A stretch of DNA of 64,000 bases from Zingiber officinale (lineage: Eukaryota; Streptophyta; Magnoliopsida; Zingiberales; Zingiberaceae): assembly GCF_018446385.1 (NCBI RefSeq), contig NC_055999.1:81173859-81237858 (forward strand), given 5' to 3'. Below, one piece after another: positions 13,086-24,961 of the stretch; the first letter of the stretch is position 1; every line of letters starts with the position of its first letter. The position numbers and the translations under genes were made by a program. A model generated the notes under the pieces. That model was not told the origin of the DNA, searched no databases, and saw only the letters and a program-made list of their open reading frames with translations.

Positions 13086-13100
13086 ATCTCCCACTTATAC
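13086..13100 (-). other. Polypurine tract of nested Angela-type Copia
   Basis: On the minus strand the sequence gtataagtgggagat abuts the TG end of LTR copy C. It is the expected primer site for plus-strand DNA synthesis. Confidence 0.75.
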
Positions 13101-13487
13101 TAAAAGACTATGCTACCATATATCCTTCCATACATCTGATTCCCAACCCTTCAACATGCCCATCCAAAGCTCTTGCCTTAAGGGCCTTAGTGAAAGGATC
13201 TCCCAAGTTATCACCTGATGCAATCTAGGCAACAACAACTTATCCTCGTTATACGATGTCTCGTATTCGGTGGTATTTGCGATCTATTGTTTACTTGCCT
13301 TATGGACTTATGGTTTCTTCGAGTTTGCTACTGCACCACTATTATCACAATAAATTGTAATAATTTTTGGGCAAACCAGAAATCATGTCTAAGTCCATCA
13401 TGAAGTTTTTGAGCCATATAACTTCTATGGCTGCTTCAGAGGCTGCCACATACTCAGCTTCTATGGTGGAGTCCGAAAAAGCACCTA
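13101..13487 (-). pseudogene. pol: Nested Angela-type Copia: RNase H C-terminal part
   Basis: Minus-strand translation gives the end of Copia RNase H: a stretch corresponding to the EAEYVAASEAA-type motif near 13,440-13,470, and then DNLGDPFTKALKARALDGH near 13,150-13,210. In-frame stops interrupt it. The reading continues at 17,311, on the far side of the LTR element inserted at 13,493-17,305. Confidence 0.8.
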
Positions 13488-13492
13488 TGCTT

Positions 13493-14566
13493 TGTTGGAA
13501 CCCCAAGATTGTTTTGGTGTGATCAACAAGTTAAGTTAGGTCCTGTGGTGTTTCTAACCTTGTGTCTAAGTGTACAGGAGCTTAGGACCACAGGTACTCG
13601 AGCGGAAGACGCGGCTAGTGAGAAGGACGGCATGGGGAGAGAGCCGTCGGGCTCGGTGCGTCCGAGAGATGAGGTGCCGCGGAAGAGTACCCCGGTGGAT
13701 GAGAAGGAAGCGTGCGTTGGTTCCGAGGGACGAGAAGCCGGAGCGGAAGATTGCTCGGGGAGCAAGAGACGCAGCTCTCTAGAAGGTCGGCACAGGAGAG
13801 AGCCGACGGGCTCGGTGCAACTGAGGGACGAAGACTACGGATGAGTACACTGGAGGACGAGAAGGAATCATGCGACGACTCCGAGGGACGAGGAGCCGGA
13901 GCGGAAGCCTGCTCGAGAAGACCGGAACTTGGGTTCGGGTGAGCCCTTTTCCGGATGGCAGAGATCACCCAAGCGAGTGGATCCGGAGGAGAAGAACCGG
14001 ACCGAGGCGGGACTGAACCAGAGAAGAGGTCCCGGACGAAAAAGTCAACATCTGTTGACTTTGGGCTCCGGGGCGCCCGGAGCAGTCCGGGGCGCTCGGA
14101 GCCCTCCGGGGCGCCCGGAACCCTTCCGGGCGCCCGGACCAGCCTTTTGACTAGGATCGAGTTTTGAATCGATCTAATCGTTGGGGGATAAAGTTTATCC
14201 CCTCCCCCCAGGGCGCCCAGAACCCTTCGGGGCACTCCGACCAAGGCTATCAAATATAGCCTTTGTCCAGAAGCTTTTCAACAATCACGAGCATTTCATT
14301 TCCAAACACTTGTACGCTTTAGTTGTAGTTAAGCTTCTATTTCTGCGCTTCAACGTTGTAAGAGGCTTCTCCGCCTGAAGGAGTTTTAGTGCTTAATCTT
14401 CCTTGGATTAACAACCACATCGGCCTCGTTCTTTTTAATGTTCTATTTACTTTCTGCTTATTATTTATGCAAGTGTTAGCTTAAAGATTTCGAGAAGGGT
14501 TGTTTGCCTTTTGTCTTTACAGGACTAACCAACAACCCCCTTCTAGCCGGCCGCAACGGTCCTATA
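13493..14566 (+). repeat. 5' LTR of TGTTGGAACC element
   Basis: Runs from TGTTGGAACCCC to ...GGTCCTATA, directly before the PBS. It contains a GC-rich hairpin cluster at about 14,065-14,150 built on GGGCGCCCGGA and its complement. The TATA position (about 14,246-14,258) reads ctatcaaatatag, against ctataaatatag in the 3' LTR. Long ORFs on either strand within it, including a 212-codon minus-strand one, overlap this structure and are not called as genes. Confidence 0.92.
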
Positions 14567-14568
14567 AG

Positions 14569-14580
14569 TGGTATCAGAGC
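14569..14580 (+). other. Primer binding site (initiator tRNA-Met)
   Basis: TGGTATCAGAGC, complementary to the 3' end of plant initiator methionine tRNA, lies two bases after the end of the 5' LTR. It is identical to the PBS at 30,903-30,914. Confidence 0.95.
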
Positions 14581-14625
14581 CGAGACGCCTCAGAAGGACT
14601 AACCGCCGTTTGAAGCAACAAAACG

Positions 14626-15561
14626 ATGGCCGGAGCTAGCGAATATCCATCAGCATTTGAGGGGGAGTTTTCTTCATGGAAGAAACAAATGGAGGTATAT
14701 CTAAACTCTGATTCTGGTATTTTTTCAATAATGAAATTTGGTTATGAAGAACCGAATAATGCGAATGGAGAAGAAATCGATTTACGCCTCTGGACCAACA
14801 AACAACGTAACGAATCGATGGCAAACGGACGGGCAGAATTTCATCTTCTAACCGTAATACCAAATGAAGATCTCGACAGAATCGACGAATACAAAAGCGC
14901 AAAAGAACTTTGGGAAAAGTTCTTGAAGCTCCACAATGAACCAGCTGAAGTCGAGGACGAATCCAACACCGATTCGCCATCTGAAGAGTCCGAAACCGAG
15001 GTAAGTACCGCAACAACCCCAACAGGCGAATTCCATCCCGAAGCCACAGAAAGCTCATCCCAGATGAGCATCGTTGAAGAGGGAGAGACTTCGAAAGAAA
15101 GCAACTCGACAGGGGGAGAATCAATTGCCGAAAAGGTAAGTCAGGTATGACCTTCTGAACAATTGGCACAATCAATTGAAAAGTTGCCTGAAAATTTTTG
15201 CGAATCAAAAATTCAATCATCGAAAAAGCTTTTCGGTTTACCAATATTATCGAAAGAATTTTTCGAATTAAAAAATATTTTGACGAAAGATTCTTGCAAA
15301 CTAGAAATATTATCGAAAAAGTTTCTCGAATTGCAAAAAGTTTTGACGAAAGATTCTTGCGAATTACAAATTATTTTGTCAAAAGAATTTTTCAAATCAG
15401 AAATATTGCCAAAAGACTCTTGCAAGTTACAAAATATTTTGTCAAATGAATCTTGCAAATTAGAAAAATTATCAAACGAATTTTTACCAATTATTTTGCC
15501 AATACAATTTCTTGCATGTTTAATATTTGTTGCTTTAAAGTTGAAAGAAATAGCCTGTTGA
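14626..15561 (+). pseudogene. Gag-like/repeat fusion ORF of non-autonomous element, one internal stop
   Basis: The ORF starts MAGASEYPSAFEGEFSSWKK, like the N-terminal gag domain of SIRE-type elements (W-K-x-x-M-E-x-Y-L follows). Residues 1-115 keep this gag-like character, including a LWEKFLKLH motif. An acidic Ser/Glu/Thr linker follows to residue 174, where TGA (15,148-15,150) interrupts. The same frame stays open for a further 136 codons to 15,561. That part is a tandem array of 10-11 residue units such as ILTKDSCKLE and ILSKEFFELK, ending in a hydrophobic run (ILPIQFLACLIFVALKL). Without the stop the product would be about 311 residues. There is no zinc knuckle and no pol. The function of the tail is unknown. 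Confidence 0.75.
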
Positions 15562-16253
15562 TTAAAGTATCTCAACAAACTATTAACAGATATTAACATG
15601 ATACAATTCTTCGTATGTTCAAATTTTCTTACTTCAAATTTGAGAAATTGTAATAAGTTAAAATGGAAATTTAAAACCTTCTGATAAAAGCATTAAAATA
15701 ATGATGAAATAAAATTAAAAATAAATACATAGATTTTTTTTTATTATTTCTACATGTTCCAAAAAAAAATTTTATGCATAAAGTTTTCTACTGAGAAAAT
15801 TCTTAATTTTCATGACGAAAACTTAGAAATTTTTCAAAAGTTATTTTTAACTTAGAAATTTTCTCTGATATTTTGAGATTGCTTTTGTGGAAATTATTAC
15901 AAAATTTTCAAAGTTCTCAAAATTTTCTAAAAGTTCTAGTGACTTAGAATTTCTTTTAGAAATTCACTTTGACTTAGAAATATTGTCAGAAAATCAGTGA
16001 AATAGATCTTTATAAAGTTTCTAAGTGTCAAACCTTAGATTTTTTCTTGCAACCCCAATTTTTTATGTGATCAAAGGGGGAGAAGAAAAAGTATAAGTCT
16101 AGGGGGAGGTAGAAAAATTGAAATTTTTGAAATTTATTGTTTCTATCTTGTTGCACGTTAATTGAAAAATTGAAAAATTGAAAATTGTTTAATTTTCATA
16201 TCTATTTTTGACCCTATCTTAACTTGGGTTGATCACATCAAAAAGGGGGAGAT
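15562..16253 (+). other. Non-coding 3' internal region with polypurine tracts
   Basis: AT-rich sequence without an ORF. Purine tracts occur at 16,073-16,083 (aaagggggaga), 16,101-16,109 (agggggagg) and 16,241-16,253 (aaaagggggagat). The last abuts the 3' LTR and is the likely PPT. The same spacing style recurs before the 3' LTR of the SIRE element at 39,077. Confidence 0.75.
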
Positions 16254-17305
16254 TGTTGGAACCCCAAGGTTGTTTTGGTGTGATCAACAAGTTAAGTTAG
16301 GTCCTGTGGTGTTTCTAACCTTGTGTCTAAGTGTACAGGAGCTTAGGACCACAGGTACTCGAGCGGAAGACGCGGCTAGCGAGAAGGACGGCATGGGGAG
16401 AGAGCCGACGGGCTCGGTGCGTCCGAGAGATGAGGTGCCGCGGAAGAGTACCCCGGTGGATGAGAAGGAAGCGTGCGTTGGTTCCGAGGGACGAGAAGCC
16501 GGAGCGGAAGATTGCTCGGGGTGCAAGAGACGCAGCTAGCGAGAAGGTTGGCACAGGAGAGAGACTACGGGCTCGGTGGGACTGAGGGACGAACACTGCG
16601 GACGAGTACGCTGGCGGACGAGAAGGAATCATGCTACGACTTCGAGGGACGAGGAGCCGGAGCGAAGCCTGCTCGAGAAGACCGGAACTTGGGTTCGGGT
16701 GAGCCCTTTTCTGGATGGCAGAGATCACCCAAGTGAGCGGATCTGGAGGAGAAGAATCGGACCGAGGCGGGACTGAACCAGAGAAGAGGTCCCGGACGAA
16801 AAAGTCAACATCTGTTGACTTCGGGCTCCGGGGCGCCCGGAACCCTTCCGGGCGCCCGGACCAGCCTTTTGACCAGGATCGAGTTTTGACTCGATCTGAT
16901 CATTGGGGGATAAAGTTTATCCCACCAGGGCGCCCGGAACCCTTCGGGGCACCCCGAGCAAGGCTATAAATATAGCCTTGGTCCAGAAGCTTTTCAACAA
17001 TCACGAGCATTTCATTTCCAAACACTTGTACGCTTTAATTGTAGTTAAGCTTCTATTTCTGCGCTTCAACGTTGTAAGAGGCTTCTCCGCCTGAAGGAGT
17101 TTTAGTGCTTAATCTTCCTTGGATTAACAACCACATCGGTTGTAACCAAGTAAATCCCTGTGCCTCGTTCTTTTTAATGTTCTATTTACTTTCTGCTTAT
17201 TATTTATGCAAGTGTTAGCTTAAAAATTTTGAGAAGGGTTGTTTGCCTTTTGTCTTTACAGGACTAACCAACAACCCCCTTCTAGCCGGCCGCAATGGTC
17301 CTACA
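16254..17305 (+). repeat. 3' LTR of TGTTGGAACC element
   Basis: Matches the 5' LTR almost throughout, from TGTTGGAACCCC to GGTCCTACA. It has one fewer GC-rich hairpin unit near 16,830-16,865 and carries about 18 extra bases near 17,139 (gttgtaaccaagtaaatc). These indels explain the length difference. Confidence 0.92.
16965..16974 (+). promoter_or_regulatory. TATA box of 3' LTR
   Basis: TATAAATATA lies about 340 bp before the LTR end, just downstream of the GC-rich hairpin segment. The diverged LTR at 48,896 has TATAAATA at a matching place (about 49,543). Confidence 0.6.
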
Positions 17306-17310
17306 TGCTT

Positions 17311-20300
17311 AACACTCCTCCATTGTTGTGGCTTCACCTCCTAAAGTAACACAAAACCCCATGGTCGACTTACCATTGTCCCTATCTGATTGGAAGTCAA
17401 AAATCCGTGTAACCTTCAGGGAGAAAATTATCTGCTTGGTAAACCTGCATATAATCTCTAGTCTTTCTCAAGTACTTTATTATATGCTTTACAGCAGTCC
17501 AATGTCCCTGTCCAAGGTTACTTTAATATCTGCTAACTATGCTCACAACAAAACAGATATCTGGTCTCGTGCATAACTTACATTAGGCTTCCTACAGCTG
17601 AAGTATAAGGAACTGCCTTCTATCTCTTTTGATGTCTTCGGAGATATCTCTTTAGATAAAGTTACTCCATGCCTGAAAGGTAGAAAAACCTTTCATGAAG
17701 TCTTGCATGCTAAAACAAGCTAGGATCTTATTGATATATGATGCTTGGAATAAGCACAATATTCTTTCCTTGCGATCCCTTATTACTTTCATCCTGAGAA
17801 TATGTGCACATTCTCCCAAGTCCTTCATATTGAATTGCTTGAACAACCATACCCTTATTTCCGACAACACTTTGATATTGTTTCCAACTATCAAAAATGT
17901 CATCTACGTATAGTACAAGAAATACCACTTCGTTTCCATCACACTTCTTGTATACACAAGACTCATCTGGACACTGAATAAATCCATACGACTGGATTAC
18001 TTCATTAAACCGAATGTTCCAAGACCTTGAAGCTTGCTTCAGTCCATAAATAAACCAATTTAGCTTACATACTAGATGCCTTTTGCCTTTTTCAATGAAC
18101 CCTTCTGGTTGCTTCATATAGATGTTTTCTTCAAGACTTCCATTAAGGAAAGCTGTCTTGACATCCACTTGCCAAATCTCATAATTCATATGAGCAACAC
18201 TAGATAAAAGATTCCGGATAGACTTAAGCATGGCTACCGGTGAAAAGGTTTCCTTTTTCAACAAGCCTTGCTTTGAAAGTTCCCACCTTCCCATCTATCC
18301 CTCTTTTTCTATTATAGGCCTATTTACACTCAATGTCTTTTACACCATTTGGTGGTTCTATAAGCTCCCAGACTTTATTAGAATACATATATTCTAATTC
18401 TGTATTCATTGATCTTTGTAAAGATACTGCATCTTTATCTTGGAGTGCTTCGTCATATGATCGGGGATCAGGTTCATGTTCACCAGGGATCAAGTCGAAG
18501 ACTCTCCTAAGAACATGAATCTTTCAGGTTGTTTAACAACCCTCTCACTATGACGAGGCACTGTCTGTAACTGTGCATCATTTATGACACATGCTGCAGT
18601 TTTTTGTGGTACTTCATCTTGTATTGTTGGTACTAGATTAGACGTGTCCTTTATTATTTCCTTAAGAACATTTTTTCTCATGGGCTTATGGTTCATTACA
18701 TAGTTCTTTTCTAAAAATCGGGCATTGGTGCCAACAATGACCTTCTGATCTTTAGGACTATAAAATAAACCACCTTTCGTCTTTCTAGGATAACTCATGA
18801 ACAAGTGAACTCCTGTTCATAATTCTAACTTTTCAGTGTCTCCCTTCAGCACATGTGCTGGTCTACCCCAATTTCGAATATGCTTCAGACTAGGCTTACG
18901 CCCATTCTACAATTCTATGGGAGTAAAGGGTTCTAACTTAGAAGGTACTATGTTCACTGCCATTTCCAGAGTATATCCCTAAAACGAATTTGGTAATTCT
19001 GAATAACTCATCATTGATCTAACTATTTCCATAAGAGTCCTATTCCTTCGTTCTGTCACACAATTCTGTTGGGGTGTACCAGGTGCAGACAGTTGGGATT
19101 GAATCTCGACTTTTGATAAGCGACTCCTAAACTCTCCTAAGAGGTACTCACCACTACGATCTCACTGCAGTGCCTTGATACTTTTACCTTGACGTTTCTC
19201 CACATCAACCTTGTACACTTTAAACTTATCAAAGTACTTAGACTTACGGCACATCAAGTAAATGTACTTGTATCTCGAATAGTTGTCTATAAAAGAGACG
19301 AAATGTTCAAAACCACCTCTTGCCTGGATAGTCATAAGTCCTCACAAATCAAAATGAACCAATTTCATCACGTCTTTGGCTCTGTACTCCTTAGACTTAA
19401 ACGGCCTCTCGGTCATTTTTCCTTCCAAGCAAGACTCGCAGGTTGGAAAGTTTTCCACCACCAATGAACCCAAAAGTTCATCGACTATTTTCCTTTGAAT
19501 CCTACTCAAGTTAATATGACCTAACCTTAGATGCCAAAGATATGATTGGTTCATTTTCGAAGGTTGGTTTCTCTTATTAGAGTTAGAAGATGTGTTATTA
19601 ATTTCCATTTGTTGCATCGTGGAAGTTATTGGATTTATATAAATTGCCAACCAACGTACCAAAATAGATAACTTCCCTCTTTTTCTTGATAACAACTTTG
19701 TTATCAAAAGAGACAGAATATAAGTTCTTTAAATAGTTTAGAAATTGAAATCTAGTTCTTTCTAAACTTGGTACGTAAAGACAATTTCTCAAAATCCATG
19801 TTTTATTCTTATCGGAGGATAAACATCTCCCACTGCAACAGCTGCTACTTTTGCAGCAGTGCCCATGTAGACTGTGATTTCCCCTTCATATAGTTGTCGG
19901 GTTTCCTAGAACCCCTGCAATGAATTACAGACATGATCAGTGGCTCCCATATCTACATACCAAGTACTAGTAGATAACACTACTAAACATGTTTCAACAA
20001 TTGATGAATAAAATACACTTTTATTGTTCTCATTTATGAGAGGACAGTCCACCTTAGAGTCCAAGTTTTGTTTCTAATCATAATTGAGACTTCTAAGTCT
20101 ATTCTATAGTATAATGGCCAGTGGGTTGAAAGTCATCTTAAGAATCACAAAATAAACTTTGGTCAAGACTCTAAATTTAGAATAATATTGATTCCTCAAA
20201 CAATACTATTTAAATTAACCAACACCTCAAATCACTGTGAATTTTGCATGCCACGATAGTGTGGACGTATACAAAATCAAACATTTGTAAGAGGAGGTTT

Positions 20301-20490
20301 TACCCATTAATTTTATCCTTGTCAACCTAACTTTATGACAAATAAAATTAATAGTTGGTTTTCCTTCGGTCATACAAATAATAGCAGTGACTCCGATGGG
20401 GAGGATACTATTAGATGTGCCTAAGTGTATACCATTACTTGACACTTAGTCCATTAAATAAGATTGTGCCCCTTCCGATGGGGAAGATCA
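17311..20490 (-). pseudogene. pol: Nested Angela-type Copia pol: RT, integrase remnant, pre-integrase, protease
   Basis: Minus-strand translation gives, in order, a protease segment near 19,850-20,000 (STWYVDMGATDHVCNSLQGF, where the usual DTG is DMG, followed by a stop), then the GAG-pre-integrase motif WHLRLGHINLSRI (19,342-19,707), where CESCLEGK supplies the zinc-binding cysteines. A damaged integrase follows, then the linker with YSPKDQKVIVGTNARFLE (18,490-18,804). RT (17,728-18,294) has VDVKTAFLNGSLEENIYMKQ, IYGLKQASRSWN and an intact YVDD at 17,899-17,910. Stops and frameshifts split it into pieces of at most 188 codons, so it is dead. It is better preserved than the host copy at 8,698-10,691. 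Confidence 0.9.
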
Positions 20491-20493
20491 TAC

Positions 20494-20920
20494 CACTACA
20501 ACAAAAACTGCAAACAACAACGGATATTATCCGTTGTCGTAGGGTCAAAAAACCATTGTAACTGAGGGTGTTGTAGAATGTATTGCCCTACGACAACGGT
20601 TTTGAATCCGTTGTCTTTGTAGACATTTGACAACGGTTTTTATCCGTTGTTGTATATATGCTCAAAATTTAGCTACGAAGGATACGACAACGGTTTAAAA
20701 CCGTTGTTGTAGCTAATTTCAACAACAGAAATAAACCGTTGTAGTAGACTCTTTTTACAACAGATATAAACTGTTGTGGTAGATAATATTTACTCGTTTT
20801 ACTTTTTTTTTACAATAGTTTTAATATATTTTACAACGGATAAAACCATTGTCTTTTATCACTTTTTTCAAAAAAAAATCGTTGTGGTTTACATAGTTTT
20901 TACAACATTTTTAACTGTTG
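20494..20920. repeat. CACTA 2 left TIR and subterminal repeats
   Basis: About ten copies of the core acaacggttt/aaaccgttgt alternate in orientation, spaced some 25-50 bp apart. The core differs by about one base from that of CACTA 1 (acaacagttt). Confidence 0.8.
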
Positions 20921-22268
20921 TCTTTAATGTTCATTAATACCAAACAACCAATCTTATTTTACTATAAACAAACCACCAATACAAAACTAAATATTTACTA
21001 CATTAAATCCAAAATAAACATCCATATATAATTCATCTTGTAGCCACACATATACAAAAATATACAAAATGAGTTGTTACTCATCAAAATACACATATTT
21101 TCCATTACTGTTCTCCATATACATTAAATCACATGTTTTCCATTTGTTGTTCTCCATATGGCGCGCTTTTAATTTACAAATTAGCAAGGCAAGCTACATC
21201 CTAACAAAGCTCACTTCTTGCATCAAAAAAACTCAAGCCTCATGAATTGCCCGACCTGCGAAAGAAAAATTCAACAAAACTTATAAAATTCCATAATTCC
21301 AGATTATAGTCTACATGACAATATGAATTCTTGGAAAATAAGCAATACAAGGAAACAAGCCATTTTATACTCGAAGTTGTATGTTTGAGGTGGTTATAGT
21401 CAAAATTACTATAAATATGACTACCAAAGAATAAGAGCAACTAAAAAACTACTTTTATCCAGTTAGGGAAAAAAATAGACAATTACAAATTTTCCTCCTT
21501 CTCTTACGTTTTCAAATAATGACTGGTTTAAAGAGGATTTTTTGCAACTTCATCAAGTTTTACATTGACTCAAACTTATGACTACCCTTGAACATAATCT
21601 TTGAGTATCTATTTGTACATGTTGCAGAACTGTTAGCCACTGCTAGAAGAAATGGAAAAACTCTTCCAACTAATGTACTCCATGTGACTCAAGGAGCCTT
21701 ATCAAAATATGGTTCTAATAATAATAATAATAAATCCTCTCTCAATCAGCTGCATTCATGAGTAACACATTGGAAGAGGAATATCAAGGCTGTGTCTGAA
21801 AGGAAAAGAACTCTGGTATTCACAAAATATAATTTAACCGTCAGTCCTTGCATAATGCAGAAACAACTAAATAAGCGTCATGTAACATCAAATGTTAGAA
21901 TGAGGTATTGGGCAAAGGTATGTGTATAATTTATTTCATGGAATCTGCGTTGGATATAGATACTTGGATAATGACACTCAAACAGTGACACTAAGAGTGA
22001 ACAATGACTAATCCTATTGAACACATGTACAATTTGAAAAAATAGTCATGTCAGAGATTGCGATCATACTCATGTTGAACTATATCAAGTCCAAGTAACA
22101 TAGACATGGAACAGTTGTAGCACTGACATCATATTCAACCACACAAGCATTATCATACTAGAGATTTGAATGAACATTAGTTATCAAATTTCGTAAACAG
22201 TAAGCAGTAGAGTACTAGCCTTGTATGTTAAACTTGTTGAATGTACAATATCTCATAAGAAAGTTTAC
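20921..22268. other. CACTA 2 interior left of FEN1, no supported gene
   Basis: AT-rich. On the minus strand a plausible acceptor (tttctttcgcag, about 21,257-21,268) leads into a short open stretch ending in TGA near 21,227. It could be a captured terminal exon, but the translation is too short to assign. Nothing else is supported. Confidence 0.4.
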
Positions 22269-23578
22269 CTTTAATGTTATTACAATAATCACATCCAGAG
22301 AGAATACACAAATCAATGAGCTGATCCATAGTGAGTCTTAGCTCTTCAAGAACCTGAAAAATAAGGATGAGAATAAATACAGTAATTCAATTAACAATAA
22401 GCAGAATAAATATACCTTTGAAACGTCAAATTCCATCATAGAGATTTTTTTGGAACTAGGATCCATTAAATGATGGAGAAACCTTGGTACCCCAAAAGTT
22501 AAAGTATCCATGTTTTCTGAGGCAACCGCAAACACCTAGAGATTGATAACAAACAAATACGTTTAGGATATTAAAGTTAAAAAAAATAAAATAGAATGTG
22601 TTACATTGCATCATTTTACCTTGTCACTTTTGAAAAGAGCTGTGCATTGAGCTTCTGCTTCACAGGGTGCCTTTAGATCAGAAAGATGAGTTTAGCTTCT
22701 AAAACTAGAGATACAATACTTGTATATTAAGCAATTGCATGCAGCTTTAGGAAATGTTTGCAAGAGAAAGTAAAATTGTGTCATTGTTAGTTCAAATTCT
22801 TGTAGCAAGGATAAAGAATTCAATAAGTGAAAGTAGACTAGTTTACCTCAATAGTAGGCACACCCATTAGTCTTAAGAGACGTTTACAATCTTCAATATG
22901 TTGCTTGGTTACCTGTGAAAAAACTCTACAGTCATCTACTAGAATCAAATTCTTCAAGAAAGTAATTTGAAAGTTCAAAATATATTTAAAGAAACTCTAT
23001 GTTACATATGAAGAAAACAGATAATCAACATGCTAACTTTATGCTGATTGCATCATAATCAATAAGATCCTCATGGTAATTTCCAATAAAATAGCAATAT
23101 CAAAGATTACCTTGACAGTCCTTTTGTTGTACTTTTCAATTCCCTCCAAATCACCAGTCTGCAAACAACAAATGTAACCAAGACAGCAAAAGAAATTCTA
23201 GCACACTAAAGAGTCCCAATAAAGGTACTTGTTATGCACAAGCAATGACCTCAATTGTTGTGTTCAGATCGTTAGTTGCATCTTTCCTCTTTAAATATCT
23301 AAAGAATAAAATAAGCTTAAAGATTGTCATTATCTTGCAATAAAAAAAAAGGAGGGGGACAATGACAAAACTGTAAAGACTAGCCTTTTGGCAAGTTCTT
23401 GTTTCTTCAGCTCTGGAGGTTGATCGTCAAATACATATCTGGCATAAAAAAGATGATAATAAAATATGGTGGCTGAATGATAGACAAAAGATATTTAGAC
23501 ATGCAAATGGACTTACACTAGCTCGATACCTGCTTCTAATAATCTGATAGTTCGATTGAACATCCATTGCAAATGACT
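22269..23578 (-). pseudogene. FEN1: Captured FEN1 (flap endonuclease 1) exons
   Basis: Eight minus-strand exons can be read: 23,517-23,578 (MFNRTIRLLEAGIEL), 23,385-23,438 (YVFDDQPPELKKQELAK), 23,250-23,298, 23,111-23,158 (GIEKYNKRTVK), 22,847-22,912 (DCKRLLRLMGVP), 22,620-22,670 (APCEAEAQCTALF), 22,416-22,535 ([18 protein letters not shown]) and 22,269-22,353 ([16 protein letters not shown]). FEN1 is the nuclear structure-specific nuclease that removes 5' flaps in replication and base-excision repair. The acidic EAEA and GCDYC motifs that bind metal are present. Junctions are GT-AG, except that the second exon's donor reads GC. All eight exons are open. The N-terminal catalytic part and the C-terminal PCNA-binding part are missing, so this is a fragment, not a working gene. 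Confidence 0.92.
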
Positions 23579-23639
23579 TATCGACCATACAAAATGTCAA
23601 GAGTTAGAAGAAGAAATAAAAAAGTCCAACTCATGCATA

Positions 23640-24961
23640 GATTTTTCAATGAACTCTGCAAATTCTTTCCTAATTCCAGGAAGTCCTCGAGAATCACTAT
23701 ATGCACCTGATTGCTCGAAAGAAAGTTGAGATTCTTATCAGAATGACTAAAACAATATTTACTCATCAACATGAAAAAAAATAACAAGGCCTGCAGATGA
23801 TGTTTTGGGTTTGTTACATATAAAGATACAACTAAAAACCGGAATATGACACAAATGTTATGAAAAGGCCAACATAAAAATTGCTTGGGTTACAAATGCA
23901 CAAACAAGTACAGAATACATTTCTTTTCCAGATCACCGTTAACAAGAGGAAACAAGTTGCAAAGCAGTTTAGCTTGAGAAACAGACTGCATCAAAAAGGA
24001 AAAGGTTTAAGCAGACTGCGAGTTGAAAATTGTAGGAATATGTGAATACCTAAACCACCCGAATTCAATGAAAGATAATGTTTAGCTCTTGCAATGACAT
24101 CTGCTAGGAATAAAAGCCCGACATTAGGGTCATCCAATAGAAATGGAGCTTGGCATAATGCTACCACCTGGAGAATAGTATAGGTAAAAAATTACACCAT
24201 TAAAAAATGAAATCTAATGAAAAATGTCTCTTTATCTCAGGGAGCACAGAGAAGGAGAAATTGCTCCATGTACAAGGAATTTTTGATTTGTGAAGATGAT
24301 TTTTTTCTCACTGCGTTCCTTAAGTCAAGCAATAGAGAAGAATGATCAACACTTTGATACAAGTAGTTTTTAAGAAAGAATAAAGAGAAAATGGAAACCT
24401 GACGGGGAAATGTTAATGGCTTCTATCCGAGAGCATGAGGGTTCCCGACATTTGTGAAAATAATCTGCAAACAACAAAAAAAACCAATCTCATGGAAAGT
24501 AAGTCCAACTTGTATCTTGTTTCTTAAGAATAAATTGCAAGGGGAGTGCAGTATTATAACCTCAAATTTTAATCTCACAAGTGGCATCCCAACAAGCTAA
24601 CAATAAAAAGAATCAAAGGCATATGTGCACTTCATATCTTGATACAAGCAATAAAGCAAACATATACAATGCTAAATAACCCAGGAAGATATCTTCAACC
24701 AGATAACAAGAATGGAAAAAAACAATCAAAGTCAGATCTTTCAAGAATCGAAATAAGAGTCTCTTTCAATAAAATTTATTCTATTTAACTCAAATCATGT
24801 TGTGGCAGAATCAATGAAAATTGTGTATGAGAAAGCATCATAACCTTCTTCCCCTCCTTTTGCAACTCCGAAGCCCGAAGGTAAAGCTCCCCTTTAACAG
24901 CATATGCAACTTTCTTCACATTCTCATTCAGCAACTTGTAGTCCAGCGGCTTCGGCGCCAT
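23640..24961 (-). pseudogene. GGAT: Captured 5' exons of glutamate:glyoxylate aminotransferase (alanine aminotransferase-like)
   Basis: Exon 1 (24,845-24,961) begins at an ATG with MAPKPLDYKLLNENVKK and GELYLRASELQKEGKK. Exon 2 (24,399-24,464) reads IIFTNVGNPHALG, then TAG (24,423-24,425), then KPLTFPRQ. A glutamine codon is expected at the stop, so a C-to-T change explains it. Exon 3 (24,050-24,167) has ALCQAPFLLDDPNVGLL, and exon 4 (from 23,706) AYSDSRGLPGIRKEFAEFIE. Similarity ends near 23,645 and FEN1 sequence follows from 23,578. All introns keep GT-AG ends. The intact enzyme is a PLP-dependent peroxisomal aminotransferase of photorespiration; the PLP lysine region is not included here. 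The fragment is therefore a transposon-borne 5' piece with its own start codon. Confidence 0.92.

Larger units (their letters stand above)
13493..17305 (+). mobile_element. Non-autonomous SIRE-like LTR retrotransposon (TGTTGGAACC family)
   Basis: Two near-identical LTRs (1,074 and 1,052 bp; TGTTGGAACC...CCTAYA) enclose 1,687 bp. The 5-bp target duplication is TGCTT (13,488-13,492 and 17,306-17,310). The uninterrupted paralogous site at about 9,108 (cacatatgcttaagattcctcc) confirms the boundary. A PBS complementary to initiator tRNA-Met and a PPT are present. The internal region encodes a gag-like N-terminus and a repetitive tail, but no protease, integrase or RT, so mobilisation must have depended on an autonomous relative. 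Confidence 0.92.

Noticed and set aside
13615-14253. 212-codon ORF on the minus strand
   Set aside because: It lies wholly inside the GC-rich 5' LTR of the TGTTGGAACC element, overlaps several other open frames, and its Pro/Ser/Arg-rich translation reflects base composition.
14636-15244. 202-codon minus-strand ORF
   Set aside because: It is antisense to the gag-like ORF, whose start, PBS spacing and domain similarity support the plus strand.
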